Below, in pieces: positions 11,369-22,500 of a stretch of DNA of 64,000 nt. The translations under genes were made by a program, and so were the position numbers. This stretch comes from Riptortus pedestris (Eukaryota > Arthropoda > Insecta > Hemiptera > Alydidae). Location: assembly GCA_019009955.1 (NCBI GenBank), contig CM032228.1, forward strand, positions 224,021,001-224,085,000, in the 5' to 3' direction. The first letter of the stretch is position 1. Each line of letters opens with the position of its first letter. Below the pieces are notes generated by a model. It saw only the letters and a program-made list of their open reading frames with translations, was not told where the DNA came from and ran no database searches.

Positions 11369-13596
11369 TAGCTCAGATACCCGGCTTCGCTCGGGAATTC
11401 ATTTGAGGCTGAATGTTGATGGTATTTTTTTGGGCTTTATTTTGCACAATATTTTGACATATACCCGTCACAGTGTTTAGGGTTAATACCCGTCGTTTCT
11501 GTGGATTTGTTAATAATAAAATTAATTTTTTATGTAAGACTTCACTGTCCTCCATATTGTCATATTTCCTGCTTCCTGTGCATTATGCATAGATTTGAAT
11601 TATTAAGGACTAAATATTAACATACATTTGAATTAATTTTTCCAGGTGAGGTACCTGGTAGTTCATATTGAAATGAATTCTTGAGCAAATTTTTCTAAAT
11701 AACAAAATAAATACTTTTGTTATGTGCATATTTGCCGAAACTACAATAGGAAACGAAATATCAATATTTTTAATTTCAGGTCTCCCTTATAACCCCTACT
11801 CCTGCCTGTCCCTAGAAATAGTATGGCTTTTTATAAGGAAGGCGTTAGTGCTAATACACATACTGAGTGTTTTATTTAGTTCGGTTGAGTCTTTTGTGCC
11901 AAATAAAATTTTTAGCGTATATCTCGTTTATAATTCGGTATACGAAAAAAGTGTATATAACAAAAGTTACTCTAAATAGCAAAATAAACAACTTTTGTTA
12001 TGTTCATATTTGCCGATAAACCAATAGGAAACGAAATATCGCTATTTTTAATTTCTGGCTTCCCTTAAAACCCCCACTCCTGCCCGTCCCTAGAAATGTT
12101 GGTATGGCTTATAATGAAAGCGTTAGTGCCAATACACATACCGAGTTTTATTTATTTCGGTTGGGTCTTTTGTCCCAAATAATATTGTTGACTCCCGCTA
12201 TAGTCATAAGCGTATAACTCATTTAAACTTCGGAATACGATGAAAGTGTTTATGACAAAAGTTACTCTAAATAACAAAATAAACAACTTTTGTTATGTGC
12301 ATATTTGCGAAAAAAACAATAGAAAACGAAATATCGCGACTTTTAATTTCAGGCCTCCCTTATAACCCCCACTCCTGTTCGTCTCTGAGAAAATTAATAT
12401 AGCCTATCTCTCAAGTTGGACCAGACTGCTCACGGTGTACCAATTTAATTTAAAATCGGTTAAGTAGTTTAGGAGTCCATCGCGGACAAACATCGTGACA
12501 GGAGATTTATATATATATACACACACACACACACAAGGACCTCATCTTGGTCACCTTATAGATAGGATCATGGACATTTAAGGACATTTTTCAAAAAACA
12601 CTTTCGAGTAGGACCTCAATAGCTGCTGATGTCCCTTGATGAAGTTGACTAAGAGGGGGAGTTTGGGAGGGGGGGGGGGAGGAAACTAAAACATTTCAAA
12701 TTTCTCCATATGTATTAGACCTACAAAAGTTTTGTGTAGAATTCTTTTTAATTTCTGCTGTGTCTGTATAAACACTTAATGTGTTGATTTTTTTTTAAGT
12801 CTCACAAAGTTGGAGTAGAAGTTTATTTCATCCCATGGTATGAAATGAAAAAAGAGATTGGAAAAAAAATACCTTTGATATTAATGCTCGCAAATCATCC
12901 AGTTCATTTAACAGCCTACAGAGCAGTCTCCTTTATTCTCAATAAGGAAACTTTTCTTGGGGTAAGACTTATTTCTTAATCCTTTAAGTAAATATTTTTT
13001 ATTCATTATTAATAAATGTGAAGAATTAAGAATAGAAAAATTAAATTTTACTTAATTTAAATCTTGAAGAAATAGCATTAGTATATTAATAATCGAAATG
13101 TTATTTCATAGTTTTGAGTGATTTAAACAGGTAAATCCTTATTGTATGTATATATAAATGAACTCTATAAATTAATATAAGTTTGATACTAAAACAGAGA
13201 TAACATTTCATTGATAATAACTATTCATTTTCTCTCTGCTTTGGATTATTATACATAATATTTCTTGAGAAGTTCTGGACTCAGGTTAGCCATGATAGTT
13301 AAGGTGTTTGTCTTAATCCCTCATGGTAAACTGTATATTTGTGAGTTGGTATTTCACCTGGGTAATAAGAATGTATTTAGTTACGAATTCATTAAATAAA
13401 ATCCTTCTTACTACCTGGGTTAGAAAATAGTAGTAACCAATAAATTACCCATCCCAGTCAGCCCTAGTAGCATAAAGTAGATGTTAATAACCACAATTAA
13501 AAAATATGTTTTTTCTTTCAGTTTATAACGAGCATCATCACAGTGTACATGGGATTCAGCAAAATAGAAGAAAAAGTTGACAAAGGGATAGAATAA
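3561..13596 (+). CDS. Insect odorant receptor, 3' part (five exons)
   Basis: The coding segments 3561-3760, 5393-5492, 8648-8755, 12800-12961 and 13522-13596 (stop TAA) join in frame with AG/GT junctions at every internal boundary (phases 2,0,0,0). They give 214 residues with hydrophobic segments in the second, third and fifth exons and a charged loop in the first. The order fits the 7tm_6 odorant receptor family: loop ending LHQDIL, a membrane segment with LVSLYAPIIVLYY, another with AVWISIQIFVLFLQ, then YFIPWYEM and LTAYRAVSF before a last segment ETFLGFITS..ITVYMGFS. Receptors of this family form ligand-gated channels with the co-receptor Orco in olfactory neuron membranes. Family members are ~380-420 residues, so about half is missing at the N-terminus. 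Introns are large (up to 4 kb) and full of repeats. A gustatory receptor is the main alternative. Confidence 0.75.
4060..4300 (+). repeat. Family H central fragment, old
   Basis: The blocks TAACGGAGATATTTCGAA, a C/T-rich stretch and ATCGATCAAACAAGAATTG follow the order seen in the middle of complete H copies such as 59826-60802. Neither terminus is present. Confidence 0.55.
4750..5262 (-). repeat. Family H old copy, minus orientation
   Basis: The right end GTGGGAAATCTGCTTTG and TTTGCGCAGC is the reverse of the H 5' end. G-rich and C-rich blocks and AAAATATCTCTGTTTTTATG lie inward as in other minus copies. It sits in the intron between the first two receptor exons. Confidence 0.55.
5393..5492 (+). 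CDS. Odorant receptor exon (membrane segment)
   Basis: Acceptor TTCTGTTACAG, donor GTAAAT. Encodes THDLVSLYAPIIVLYYTN followed by LICIMALGLFLSLK, a long hydrophobic span. It closes in phase 0. Confidence 0.7.
5735..6265 (-). repeat. Diverged solo-LTR-like sequence related to 45036-45617
   Basis: The blocks GAGTTCTTTTGGATTGC, CACAATTTATTT and ACTACTCACAG and a series of repeated 'CACTG..CTTCAC' motifs occur in the same order as in the solo LTR at 45036-45617. The termini are eroded and no target duplication is seen. Confidence 0.6.
6790..7130 (-). pseudogene. LINE 3' fragment (C-terminal CCHC-like region)
   Basis: On the minus strand the frame reads REEVVLSKLRIGHTKLTH, then CSTCNIPLTIRHILTEC. 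This is the Cys-His motif after the RNase H domain of I/Jockey-like LINEs. The longer LINE at 53601-57058 has the same block (RIGHTNLTH, CQVPLTIQHIIEEC). Stops interrupt it. It is a 5'-truncated dead copy inside a receptor intron. Confidence 0.7.
7271..8484. repeat. Subterminal palindromic repeats of the piggyBac-type element
   Basis: CCTACGGTGGGTCGGATC followed by CGACC occurs near 7271, 8267 and (one mismatch) 8303. A further GGTCGGATCCGACC lies near 8470. Each contains the 14-bp palindrome GGTCGGATCCGACC or a variant. Repeated subterminal motifs often serve as transposase binding sites; that role is inferred here. Confidence 0.7.
7489..8197 (-). pseudogene. piggyBac transposase N-terminal fragment, frameshifted
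   Basis: Three minus-strand frames make up the fragment. The first starts MAFNKIFTTPEEK and passes into an acidic region (EENEDSTSEQEDE, ending WTD). The second reads INVVRRNPGPREETKGI then LKLFLLFIGEEMISDVV. The third holds PMFRCTMSRARFECIFEK then CRFDD. These match the acidic N-terminus and the early DDE_Tnp_1_7 region of piggyBac transposases in order. The catalytic aspartates farther along are absent. Frameshifts and stops make it inactive. Confidence 0.85.
8648..8755 (+). CDS. Odorant receptor exon (membrane segment)
   Basis: Acceptor TTATTTATTAG, donor GTAAGT. It reads GDQVDTFQCIAIAVW and then ISIQIFVLFLQSAVADEL, typical of the sixth membrane segment. Phase 0 at both ends. It lies just right of the piggyBac-type insertion. 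Confidence 0.75.
8945..9590 (+). repeat. Family H copy interrupted by a SINE
   Basis: It shows the standard central order: AACACTATTTGGTATTTAAG, a G-run, ATCTTGGTTAATATTCAA, then after the SINE ATAACGGAGATATTTTGAA and GAGCGGTAACAGACAAA. Both outer ends are missing. Confidence 0.7.
9089..9305 (-). mobile_element. tRNA-derived SINE inserted in an H copy
   Basis: It is flanked by a 10-bp direct repeat TAATATTCAA (9079-9088 and 9306-9315) that restores the H sequence when the SINE is removed. On the minus strand it starts GGGGCTCAGGTTAGCCATG, has a B-box-like GAGTTTGATTCTCGCC, and ends in an AATAATAAT-type tail. The head resembles tRNA-Ser/Leu. Confidence 0.85.
9911..10535. mobile_element. Merlin-type DNA transposon, internally deleted
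   Basis: Terminal inverted repeats of about 64 bp (9911-9974 and 10472-10535) start GGTACTGGTGTATTA on the left and GGTACTTGTGTATTA on the reversed right end and are nearly identical. The inside encodes the end of an IS1595/ISXO2-like transposase on the minus strand. No clear 8-9 bp target duplication was found, so the outer limits could shift by a few bases. Confidence 0.85.
10086..10457 (-). pseudogene. Merlin/IS1595-like transposase, C-terminal fragment with an open frame
   Basis: The minus strand is open for 123 residues from the right inverted repeat to a TAA at 10086-10088. It begins LSQANEVIFCLEKII and contains DGSTIYSDCWKGY, VNHKYNFIDPNTGAHTQTVE and RMWGSAKWRNKKHG. The Y-S-D-C-W-K-G-Y and H-T-Q-T-V-E blocks are the second Asp and the Glu region of the DDE domain in Merlin and bacterial IS1595 transposases. 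The first catalytic Asp and the N-terminus are missing, so it cannot be active alone. There are no stops or frameshifts in the fragment, which suggests a young deletion copy. There is no upstream ATG in a plausible place. Confidence 0.8.
10581..11010. repeat. Fold-back (MITE-like) inverted repeat
   Basis: Left arm from 10581 (ACTAACCTCTTTCAATTATC, then TTTTAACAATTGCAGTTACC) and right arm to 11010 are reverse complements with few mismatches over about 150 bp each. The ~110 bp AT-rich centre includes GGATGGTCCGCGAAACATG. There is no ORF. The superfamily is unknown. Confidence 0.85.
11196..11366 (+). repeat. Family S tail fragment with TA run
   Basis: It carries ACCGTTTATGCATG, AACAAACAGACACCAAAG and GACAGAGGTTACAATTA as in the tail of the copy ending at 2457, followed by a TA run at 11336-11366 that joins directly to the next S copy. 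Confidence 0.75.
11367..12530 (+). repeat. Family S copy with three internal units
   Basis: It begins with the ACTAGCTCAGATACCCGG block. Units are marked by the CTCCTG motif near 11800, 12071 and 12364, and the last again ends CTCCTGTTCGTC. The right end is a TATATA then (AC)n run at about 12509-12535. It lies between the third and fourth supported receptor exons. Confidence 0.75.
12535..12680 (+). repeat. Family H 3'-end fragment, diverged
   Basis: GGACCTCATCTTGGTCACC, AGGATCATGGACATTTAAGG and ACCTCAATAGCTG match the H 3' region, but the terminal hairpin is degraded. Confidence 0.55.
12800..12961 (+). CDS. Odorant receptor exon (conserved C-terminal loop)
   Basis: Acceptor after an oligo-T tract ending AAG, donor GTAAGA. 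Encodes GVEVYFIPWYEMKKEI then HPVHLTAYRAVSFILNKETF. The W-Y and 'L-T-A' positions match the most conserved part of insect odorant receptors. Phase 0. Confidence 0.8.
13277..13500 (+). mobile_element. SINE copy in the last receptor intron
   Basis: ACTCAGGTTAGCCATGATAG, TCATGGTAAAC, ACCTGGGTAATAAG and a tail CCATCCCAGTCAGCCC follow the SINE order seen at 23587. It is diverged in the B box. Confidence 0.7.
13522..13596 (+). CDS. Odorant receptor last exon
   Basis: Acceptor TTTCTTTCAG. It reads FITSIITVYMGFSKIEEK and ends KGIE then TAA. The closing hydrophobic segment and short charged tail fit the receptor C-terminus. Confidence 0.75.
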   Translation, partial: FITSIITVYMGFSKIEEKVDKGIE

Positions 13597-13628
13597 CTTA
13601 AGAATAATTACTGAATGTATAGATGCTT

Positions 13629-13634
13629 AATAAA
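13629..13634 (+). promoter_or_regulatory. Poly(A) signal AATAAA of the odorant receptor
   Basis: A canonical AATAAA lies 33 bp after the stop codon in the same orientation. Confidence 0.55.
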
Positions 13635-13639
13635 ATTTA

Positions 13640-14463
13640 GAATTACTCTTGATACAGTATGTTTGCAGCTATTTATTCCTTTTAGTACTTGGTTGATGCG
13701 AATATCTGTGGATATAATAATTGAAAGTTTCAAAGAACACTAAATATTTATTAGAGTCATGTCACTGGTCACAATATTAAGTATTTAATATATAAAGGAA
13801 TGATAACTAATGGACTAAGTTGATGTACCCTAGCCAAACTAAGAACTTTCCAAGGAGCTTGCAATCCATGCTTCAAATAATAGTATTGGGTTAAAAGAAG
13901 ACGCTTATTGTTCATCGAAACAGTGCCCCCTTAATTTTATTTGGTGCTACATATATCCACTTTCTCGTCAAGCAGGTCTCCTCCAGTAATTTTATTTTAA
14001 CGGAAGGATAACAATGTCAAAACACCTTATCTCTTAATATTTCATTTATTAACTGCAGAGTACTTTCGGGGGGAACTGCCTTCCGTTGATGATGGACTTC
14101 CACCAGCCAGCCCAAATCCCGAATGTTATTTCAGTTAACTAAATAGCACTATGATCCTGGACAATCTAAGCTTATTCATTTATACCATCCACTGGAAATG
14201 GGGGCAATACTTCTGCTAGTTAGCTGCCACCTGCTTCATCGTGTCCCTGTAAGCTGCCATGGCTCTTTCTATGTGTCAGTAGAGGATTCCCAACCACTAA
14301 CAAGGACCGCCTATCTTCCTTGAGAAGGTTTTGTAATCTCTTATTTTGAGCACTCAATCTCCTTGTCCCATTTTCTTCTTTGGCCAGCACTAACCAACAA
14401 ACTAGGGGCTCGGATGCAAGCAGAGATGGAAAGCAGCTGCAAGGAACGTACGATGATAATTCT
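13640..14463. other. Intergenic sequence, no gene recognised
   Basis: It holds AT-rich sequence and a moderately GC stretch (about 14050-14460) whose minus frames suggest a degraded retroelement. No motif is clear enough to name. Confidence 0.3.
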
Positions 14464-14755
14464 AGGGCTCAGGTTGGCCGTGTGGGTTAGGGTGTTGGTC
14501 TTAATCTCTTATGGTAAACCTAGAGTGGCAGAATCGATTCCCACCCTGGAAAGTAGAAATGTATTTAGTGACGGACGAGTTCGATTCTTGCCTGGGCAAA
14601 GGAAATTATTTAGTAATGAAATTCATTAAATAACATATTAAGTCCTACCCTGGCTAGAAAAGGATGGTAGCCTGTAGATAACCCGTCCCAATTAGCCTGA
14701 GTTACACAAACTGGATGCTCATAAATATTAAATAATAATATTAATATTAATAAAT
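14464..14755 (+). mobile_element. tRNA-derived SINE
   Basis: The head GGGCTCAGGTTGGCCGTGTG with GGTTAGGGTGTTGGTCTTAA resembles the A-box half of tRNA-Ser/Leu. GCAGAATCGATTCCCACC is the B-box region. The body ends with CCGTCCCAATTAGCCTGAG and an AAT-rich tail. This is the copy closest to a tRNA in the A box. Confidence 0.8.
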
Positions 14756-14756
14756 A

Positions 14757-14852
14757 AATTCCTTAGTCCCAGCCTGACTAGATAGGGTGGTTCCCTGTAG
14801 ATAACCCATCCCAATTAGCCAAAGTAGCATAAAGTGAACGTTAATAAATAAC
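14757..14852 (+). repeat. SINE 3' half, second copy in tandem
   Basis: CCTTAGTCCCAGCCTGACTAG and CCCATCCCAATTAGCC repeat the SINE tail module directly after the previous SINE, without a tRNA-like head. Confidence 0.65.
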
Positions 14853-15599
14853 AAAAGATAATTGTAGTGACCGAATTGACAAGGAAGGTTCTGATACTAT
14901 ACAACAGTAGTATGAGAAAGGGAATGGAAAGGTGACTGTTTAGAAGCATCACCTACAAACTCACGGGCACTCTGACTGAAGTGATAGGCACCACTTAAAC
15001 AATCAATAGATAGAAGCACGGTGTGTCTGCTAGCATGCAATTATGGATCAGGCTATATAGGCCCAACTGGGAAGTATTGGAATATTACAGCACACAGCCA
15101 ACTATAACTACAAATGCGCAAAATACCCACAGAAAAAATTGGACGAGGAGACTGATTTGGGAAGTGTACATTGTATATATCGAAATTTCAACAAGGAAAA
15201 TGGCCTTTTCACAGCAGAAATTTGGAAAACTGTACTGAACCATAGGGAGTGTCCTGGTAATGAAGAAGAACAGCCAGAGATGAGGAGTCTCATCTTCACC
15301 ACCATCCGACAGATATTATATAAGAGTGGTGATCTGAGGCATCCATCATTTATAGCTAACCCAGAGCTGTGGTAGCACAAAACCCATTGATGATGTTTGT
15401 ATCAATGGAGAAATATTGTGGAAGCATACCAGTGACCACTGCAGCTTAGAATAACTTAGAGGAAGTGAGGTATCAAGGTTTTACTAATGATCTAAAATAA
15501 ATAAATAGTATTCTAGAGAATAATGTAGGCATTTAGACATAGAATGAAGTGAAATGATAAACTGATAGTAAGAAAAAAAAATAAGCACTATTACAAAAC

Positions 15600-16540
15600 A
15601 AAGGAAACACAAAGTCATTAAGGTTAAAGAATTCTACAAAGTATTACAGGGTTGTCAAGATGAGCAAAACAAACAATGTTCAGTCAATCGTGCTCTCAGA
15701 AGTCATAAATGGGAGAAAGTTTTCCAGAGCAAGCGGGATTCAGAAAATTACTTCTATTTAAATATGACTTGTATAATAGAGTACTTTTTTTTTTTTTTTT
15801 TTTATTTTTTTTTTTTACTTTTTTTTTTGCATTTAACTCTTTTTCAGTTATTAGGTGCATTTGGTGCAGAAAACAATTATATTATTTGCGATAAAGCCTT
15901 CATTGAAACAGAAAGATTATTTACCTTTCCAATTAAGAGAGAAGTTAGAGGAACAATCTATCATCATTATAATTCAAGACACTTTTGGAGGTTGCATTAA
16001 GGCGGTTGAGTGGAAGAAAAAAGGGAATCAAAATTTATGATGATTTGACACTGATTACAACTAGTGTTCTGAAATTAAAAGAATTATCTTAGACTCTCTT
16101 AGAGAATGAAAAAAAGTAGAGCAGATCAAAACTAATGTGATGATGAATATTGAGGGAATATGAGTTGACCACATGATCCACATAGACTACATAGATGAGT
16201 AACTAAATATACCTAGGCCGAGACGAAGGAAATTTGGAGAAGGGCTCCATTGATAGAAGCAGTTTTGGGCCTCGAAAAGCATTATGAAGAGAAACTTTAA
16301 AATCAGAAGCTTGGTGACATTAAGCAAAGCTAATCACTGAATTGACACAAAAAGACCATAAAAGAAATAGAGGATGGCAGACAAAGAGATAGGTAGGAAA
16401 CAAGACAGGGGTTGGTGGCCAAGCTTGGATGAAGACCGAACACAACCTGCAAAATGTGGGAAGATTATAAAAAGCGATTTACTCCAATCCCCAATAAACT
16501 AGGAAGCTTACATTTAAAGGAGAGAAAACAGTAATTTTAA
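15600..16540 (+). pseudogene. RTE-like LINE reverse transcriptase, decayed
   Basis: At 15709 the frame reads ESFPEQAGFRK, the 'EQAGFRKGRST' motif of RTE-type reverse transcriptases. At about 15993 it reads LEVALRRLSGRKKGIKIYDD then LTLITTS, which is the '..LRFADDLVLI' region with part of the motif deleted. Around 16210 there is IYLGRDEGNLEKGSID then SSFGPRKALW. Stops and frameshifts are frequent. A T-rich tract at 15785-15830 interrupts it. Confidence 0.6.
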
Positions 16541-16559
16541 AAATACACAAATTTGTAGA

Positions 16560-19500
16560 CATAAAGTATTTATTTCGATTAGCAATAACAGAAACATACA
16601 TTCAATGCAAGGGATCACATCTAGAGTCATAAATATACTTTTATGTTGTTAGTTAATGTCACATTTATAAATGCTTCATTTGAAAATATTTTCATATATT
16701 AATAAAATAATGCAATTTTGGAATTACATGCAATATTTAGATTCATAAATTCTTTTAAAATATGTTTAATTCTTATTCAAATTTTAGTATGTTAAGTTTT
16801 TTAAAAAATAACTCTGTAATTTTAAAGTCAGGTCTCATTGGCTTTTATAGTTCTTTCTACCAAATAGTCGATTATTCTAATTGTTCAATGTAACAAACAA
16901 ATAGACTTTTTATTTCTTTTGGGAATTTTTTAAATTTTAAACTTCTTTTTTAATAAAAACTTCTTTCAGTTTACTTAATAAGTATGTTAATGACATAATT
17001 TTGTTGTGGTCATTTAATGTAAATTCTGTCTCAAGACAACTTTTTCATATTTTATATTTAAGAGTAAATTATTTTGAGTTTTAACTTTGTTAACAAATGA
17101 TTGTATTATTTTGCACCAAAATTGCGTGGTTACAATATTTTCATTAATGTCATAGGCTTATTCTGTATAATTCAACTATTATTTACACTCTGCTAATTTT
17201 ATGTCTTTGATAGATTATATTTGTTCTTCTTTTTCTTTCAGTGTAAAGAAAAAAATTCTTCTTACTCTACTAATTGTAAGAATTTCAATACTCGTAATTT
17301 ATTTTTATAATTCATAAAATTTAATTTTTTTTTTTTTGGCAAAAAGAACTCTAGTCCAATTGAGTTAGAGAATTATTGAGCCATCAATGAACAGTTAAAG
17401 ATATTGAACCTTTTAATGTAAAAATCTTAATACTGATAATGCACACTCATTAAAATATCAATGACTTAATTCTACAGTCTAATATTAATACTGCCAATTA
17501 TATCGGCTCTTGGACAACATTAACGTATTACAATGGAAGAGGCTAATATTGATTTGGAGGGAAATGGACAATTTCTCATAGCACTATCGTGAAATACATT
17601 AAAGCACTTATTGAAATGTCTTTTGCATACAAAAAAAAAATAATTTAATAGTAAAAATGACCACCCTTTTAAATTGTTTAATCAAATTACACAAGAACTG
17701 ATGGTCTTGTATCAATTGCTGGCTCTTCAAATCAATCTTATTAAAAGTTGTATAATTTAACCAAAAATATTTGCTTTCCAATGTACCTCAAACCACCAAG
17801 TTTAACTTAGATTAATTGTAATTACCCATATATTACACATATGATTTTCTTTCAATGACAATTAATTTCACTTCATAACATTTGCTGATACTTAAATGAA
17901 AAAATGCCTGCAAAATACCATAGTAAAAAAGGTTTACTGGTAGGTAAAATGAGCAAAACAATAAGAATTTTCCAACATTAAGCTTTAAATAGCCACCTTA
18001 ATTTCAGTAACTTTGTTATTTATAAAAATATGATTAGAGCATTCAAGCTAATAAAAAATACAATACTTTTTCATTATTTGACATACAACGTGTTGAAGTA
18101 GATTAGTTATATGATAATTAAGTAAGTACAAGAGTTACTAGAACAATGAAATATTAATTAGAATTAAAAATGAAGTTATTAACATGTAATGGAAGATAAA
18201 TACATATTTCAATCAGAAGTCAAATGAATTTCATTTGGGATTTCATCAATTTTTATTTATTATTTTTTTTTTTTTTAGACTTCACTTATTTTCTCTCATA
18301 GACCTTTGTTTTTGTGCTGTGAAGTATGAATATAATTCTTCTTAAAATATTACCATTAACAGAGTTATTGAAGATTTTTCCAAAATAATTTTGTAAGCTG
18401 ATTTAGGATTGATTAAAAAAAATTGTTAATAATATTTCATTTTACTTAGATATTTATTAAAAACAGTGTAAGATAACAATAGAATATGAAATTTACTACC
18501 AGCATTAAATTTTTTCTTATTCACCCAAGTAATAAACAGTAATCGGATGAAAACAAATAATCAGATGAAATACTTTTAAAAAATCACTCCACCTATAATT
18601 TATTGAATGAGATTGTAAAATAAATTTCTAGTGATTAATGAGAATAGTAAAGTGCATTAACTCTTATCATCAACATTTTGAAAAGCTTAATTTAATTTAC
18701 TACATACCAGAATTGGATAAACATTATTATTATGATTACTAACTATTTCAACATAAGTTATTTTATCATTTTAATTTCAAATAAATGATTTAAGAACTTT
18801 TTTTCGAGTAACATTGCAGTTTACACAGAGCCCAATGAAAAAGCAGGGATTTATACTGATTTAGAAAATAACCTACAAATAATAATGTAAAGGAATTTAT
18901 TAAAATATTGTTTCAAAAATAGTTAATTAATTTCTAAAATAATGAATTACTTAAAGCATATTCAAAATAAGGATGAGGTCTGCCATATATTTGTTTTCTT
19001 TACTCTCCTAGTATCTCTTACGGAGAAAATGATGGCTTTAAAATTCATAAAATGAATGCATTAAAATTTAGTTTAATTATTAACAGTTAAGAAACTAAAG
19101 TCATAAAATCTTCCCCTTGTGTGCTGGTTTTATGTACTGTCTAAAGAATACAATTTAAAGGTGGTTTATGATTTCACATTTACTTTTAAATTAAATGTAC
19201 CGAACACTAATAACACTTATAGTTGAAGGAAAGTGAATACAGATTAATTCTAAGCGTAAAGATTCTTAGCAAGTAGATAGATTAAGTGAAATGAATCATT
19301 TGGTATTTTTAAATGGTAAGGATAAGAAATCCCATTTGTTAAATTCAGTGAATTTGTCTTTAATGATTATTTAATGTTAGTGATTATTTATATATAGTCA
19401 TTTTTAAGTAAAGATATATTATTCGTTTAAGGACAGTCATTTAATCGCATTGTTTACAAAGAAAACTCATTTATTAAGAATGCGGGATGTTTATCAAAAT

Positions 19501-22500
19501 TGTTTTTCTTAGAGAGATATTGGTGTATTTAAAAAAATAATTCAGATTATGCTCTGGCTTATATAGCAATTGCTATTAGTATAAATCTGGTAAACTAGTT
19601 AATAAGGGACAATTTTTTGATGGTTTGAGACTTTTTTATTTATTTTATTTTCATGAAGATTACTCGAACCAAGAAGAAATAAAAGATAACAATGCAGTAC
19701 GGATGGCAATGTGTGGATCTTACAATTATATATGTATACAATTTAGATCTTAGGACTTTCATACCTGAGATATACCTACATTTTGTTTTTTATTTCATAA
19801 TTCCTCTTAAAACCTTCTCTCTTGTTTATTCATTAGAATATTAATAAAACCTCTAGTCTATCTTAAAAAATTGAAGTTTTTTTATAATCATTATACATAT
19901 TCAATTCAGAATTTAATATACAATTAGGTTCATCATGCAATTTATACATAACAAAATTAATTCAAAATAATATGACATTTTTGCCTGAATTATAAATTTC
20001 TAGTGAAAAGAAAAAAATAAATATTCCAGGAAAACACTATTAATCTCTGAATCCATGAAAACCAGTGTAAGGATCACACATTAATTATCCCTACTACAGA
20101 AATCTTAGAAACTAGTTTCTTTGGTAAGTTAAGTGGAAAAATATAAGTTCATTAAAAATATAATTTATTACACTAGCAATTGACTTATTCAGAACATTGA
20201 TACTCAATTTTCATGGTTTATTTGAGGTAATTAGGGATTGTTAATTGTGTAAGGGAAGTAATTCAAAAAAAAAAATATTGAATATTTACTTTTGGCTTTA
20301 AAAATTTAGACATCATTGAATTTCTTAACGTAGGTGGCTTAAAAATAATCTCCAACTACTTATTAATATTTTATAAGCATTGATATAATTTTTCATTTGG
20401 TACTACCACAGGTAATAAATTTTGGATCAATTATTCAATGGTACAGATGTAAATAAACCTGAACTTTTATCTACAATCCTCCTAGCGAATATAAGAACTA
20501 TATTTGTAAATACACAAATGCTCTCCCATTGAAAACAATTTTATTTTAAATTAATAAATCAATATTTATCACTTTTCTAAAAGTGAGGACACAACAGGAT
20601 TAGCCTATTCATATATTAATAACTGGTATTGCTAGTACACGTGCGGATGCCTAAACACTAACTATATACTACAATCCTAAAAAAAGCAACATTTAGTGCT
20701 ATTTCAAGGATACACTTATCATAAAATATTATTAACGCATATAAACAATAATGATATATTAATATTTTAGTTGGAATTGAACCAACACAATCATAAAATT
20801 CACCAACAGTAATAATAAACATTAGAATAAAAATTTAATTTTAACATGAACATTAATAAATATCAATACAAAATGCTCTTCGTAACACTCTAAACTTTAA
20901 AAAGGTTTCAGGACAAAATATTAATGTTTGAAATAAACAACTGCATTCATTTAAATATTCCTATAAAATTTAACAACAATGTTAAAAATCTCTTCAAAAT
21001 TTAACATTAATAATGAGAACAAGTAGGCTAAAAAAAGTATAGATATTTTTTTAATTAGCTCAACAAATATACAAAATTAAATAACTAACAAAAAGTTTCA
21101 TTAAACATAACAATTAATAAAGCTATAATTAAAATATAAAATAAAAAAAATATCGAAAACAAATGGCTATTTTAAAATCACATGAATGGTAACTTATATT
21201 TAGACTAGTTTCAAATCTTTGGTCTAAATTTACTTTTCTTATAATTAAAAATCACTTGATCATGATGATATGTATTGGTATTCAAAATCGTAGGAGCTTA
21301 TTCTTATATTACCTTATAAACTAACGATATGTTTAATGATATGTATTGTTCTTGGTCACATTTACTAACAACCAAGTAAATGTTAGTCCAACTTAACCTA
21401 CTGATCTTACAATTACGATAAAATAGGCTCAATGTAATAAGTAACTTTCAGTTCTCTCAATGATATGTTTCATATATGCATGTTAATTGGTGAAGTGAAT
21501 AAAACCTAGGAACTAGTAGATACCATCTTAGACTTATCTAGTTTTTATTTTAATAGTTATAAATGCTGTCAACTTGGGTGGCTTCGACTACTAGTTGGAT
21601 TCCGTACACAAGCTGTCAAGAGCATTCTAAGGTTAATTTTTCTTATATATTTTTAGTTTTTGTGTACCTTAGATGTTGGTACACAATTTCTTTCTTTATA
21701 CTTTACATTTTTATTTAGAAAAATATTTTTTTATTTGTAAGAGTTATTTTTTATGCAGGCAAAACATCTGCTGTGAAAGTAGTCCCGCTTTAAAGTGGAT
21801 ATGAAAAAAATATGTATGTTTTTTCTTATTTGTATGAGGGATTTTAAGCTTTTTCGTTGGTATATTCAGCAGTTTGATGTAGCTATGCAGTTGAATGAAA
21901 AAAGAAATCCTGTATGTGATTTATTTCTATTTTTTTATTTTGGTTTGTGTATTTTCTGCATTTTAGTTGTTTTGCCTGTTTTTTGTTTTTTTTCATTTGT
22001 ATTTATTGTAGGTTTTGAGTAATAGTCAAATATATTGAAATGCTCAGTGTTCAAGATTGCCTTTTTATATACTTGACCAGGTATGACATAGAAAATATGT
22101 CGCAAACTCCTACGAAAATCTCGATTCCCTGTTTTCAGTTGACCGGGAAACAATATTCAAATGTTCTTTCCATTGTGCATCACAAAGTTTTGGAGGCTGT
22201 AGAATATGTGATATCAACAGGCTCAGTAAATTCTAACTGAAATCCTGGGTCAGCAACGAACCTCAGAAAAATTTAAATAATTTCTTTTTTGAAGGAATTG
22301 GGATGAGGTAATCTTCATAAATCTGTCTCATTAAAAATTTGGCTCTCAATCAGCCCACAATTTCGGACACAAATGTTTACCCAGCAAACAGCATATCCTT
22401 TTTTTTGTGGAACATGTTTAAATTCAGTCAATGTATTAAAAATAAAATATTTTGAATGTATTAAAAAAGTACCTGACCTGACTTAAAAAAAACTGCTTAT

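Noticed and set aside
15023..15380. ORFs of 71-90 codons before the RTE-like fragment
   Set aside because: They overlap on both strands without a recognisable domain. They may be decayed LINE sequence, but this cannot be shown.
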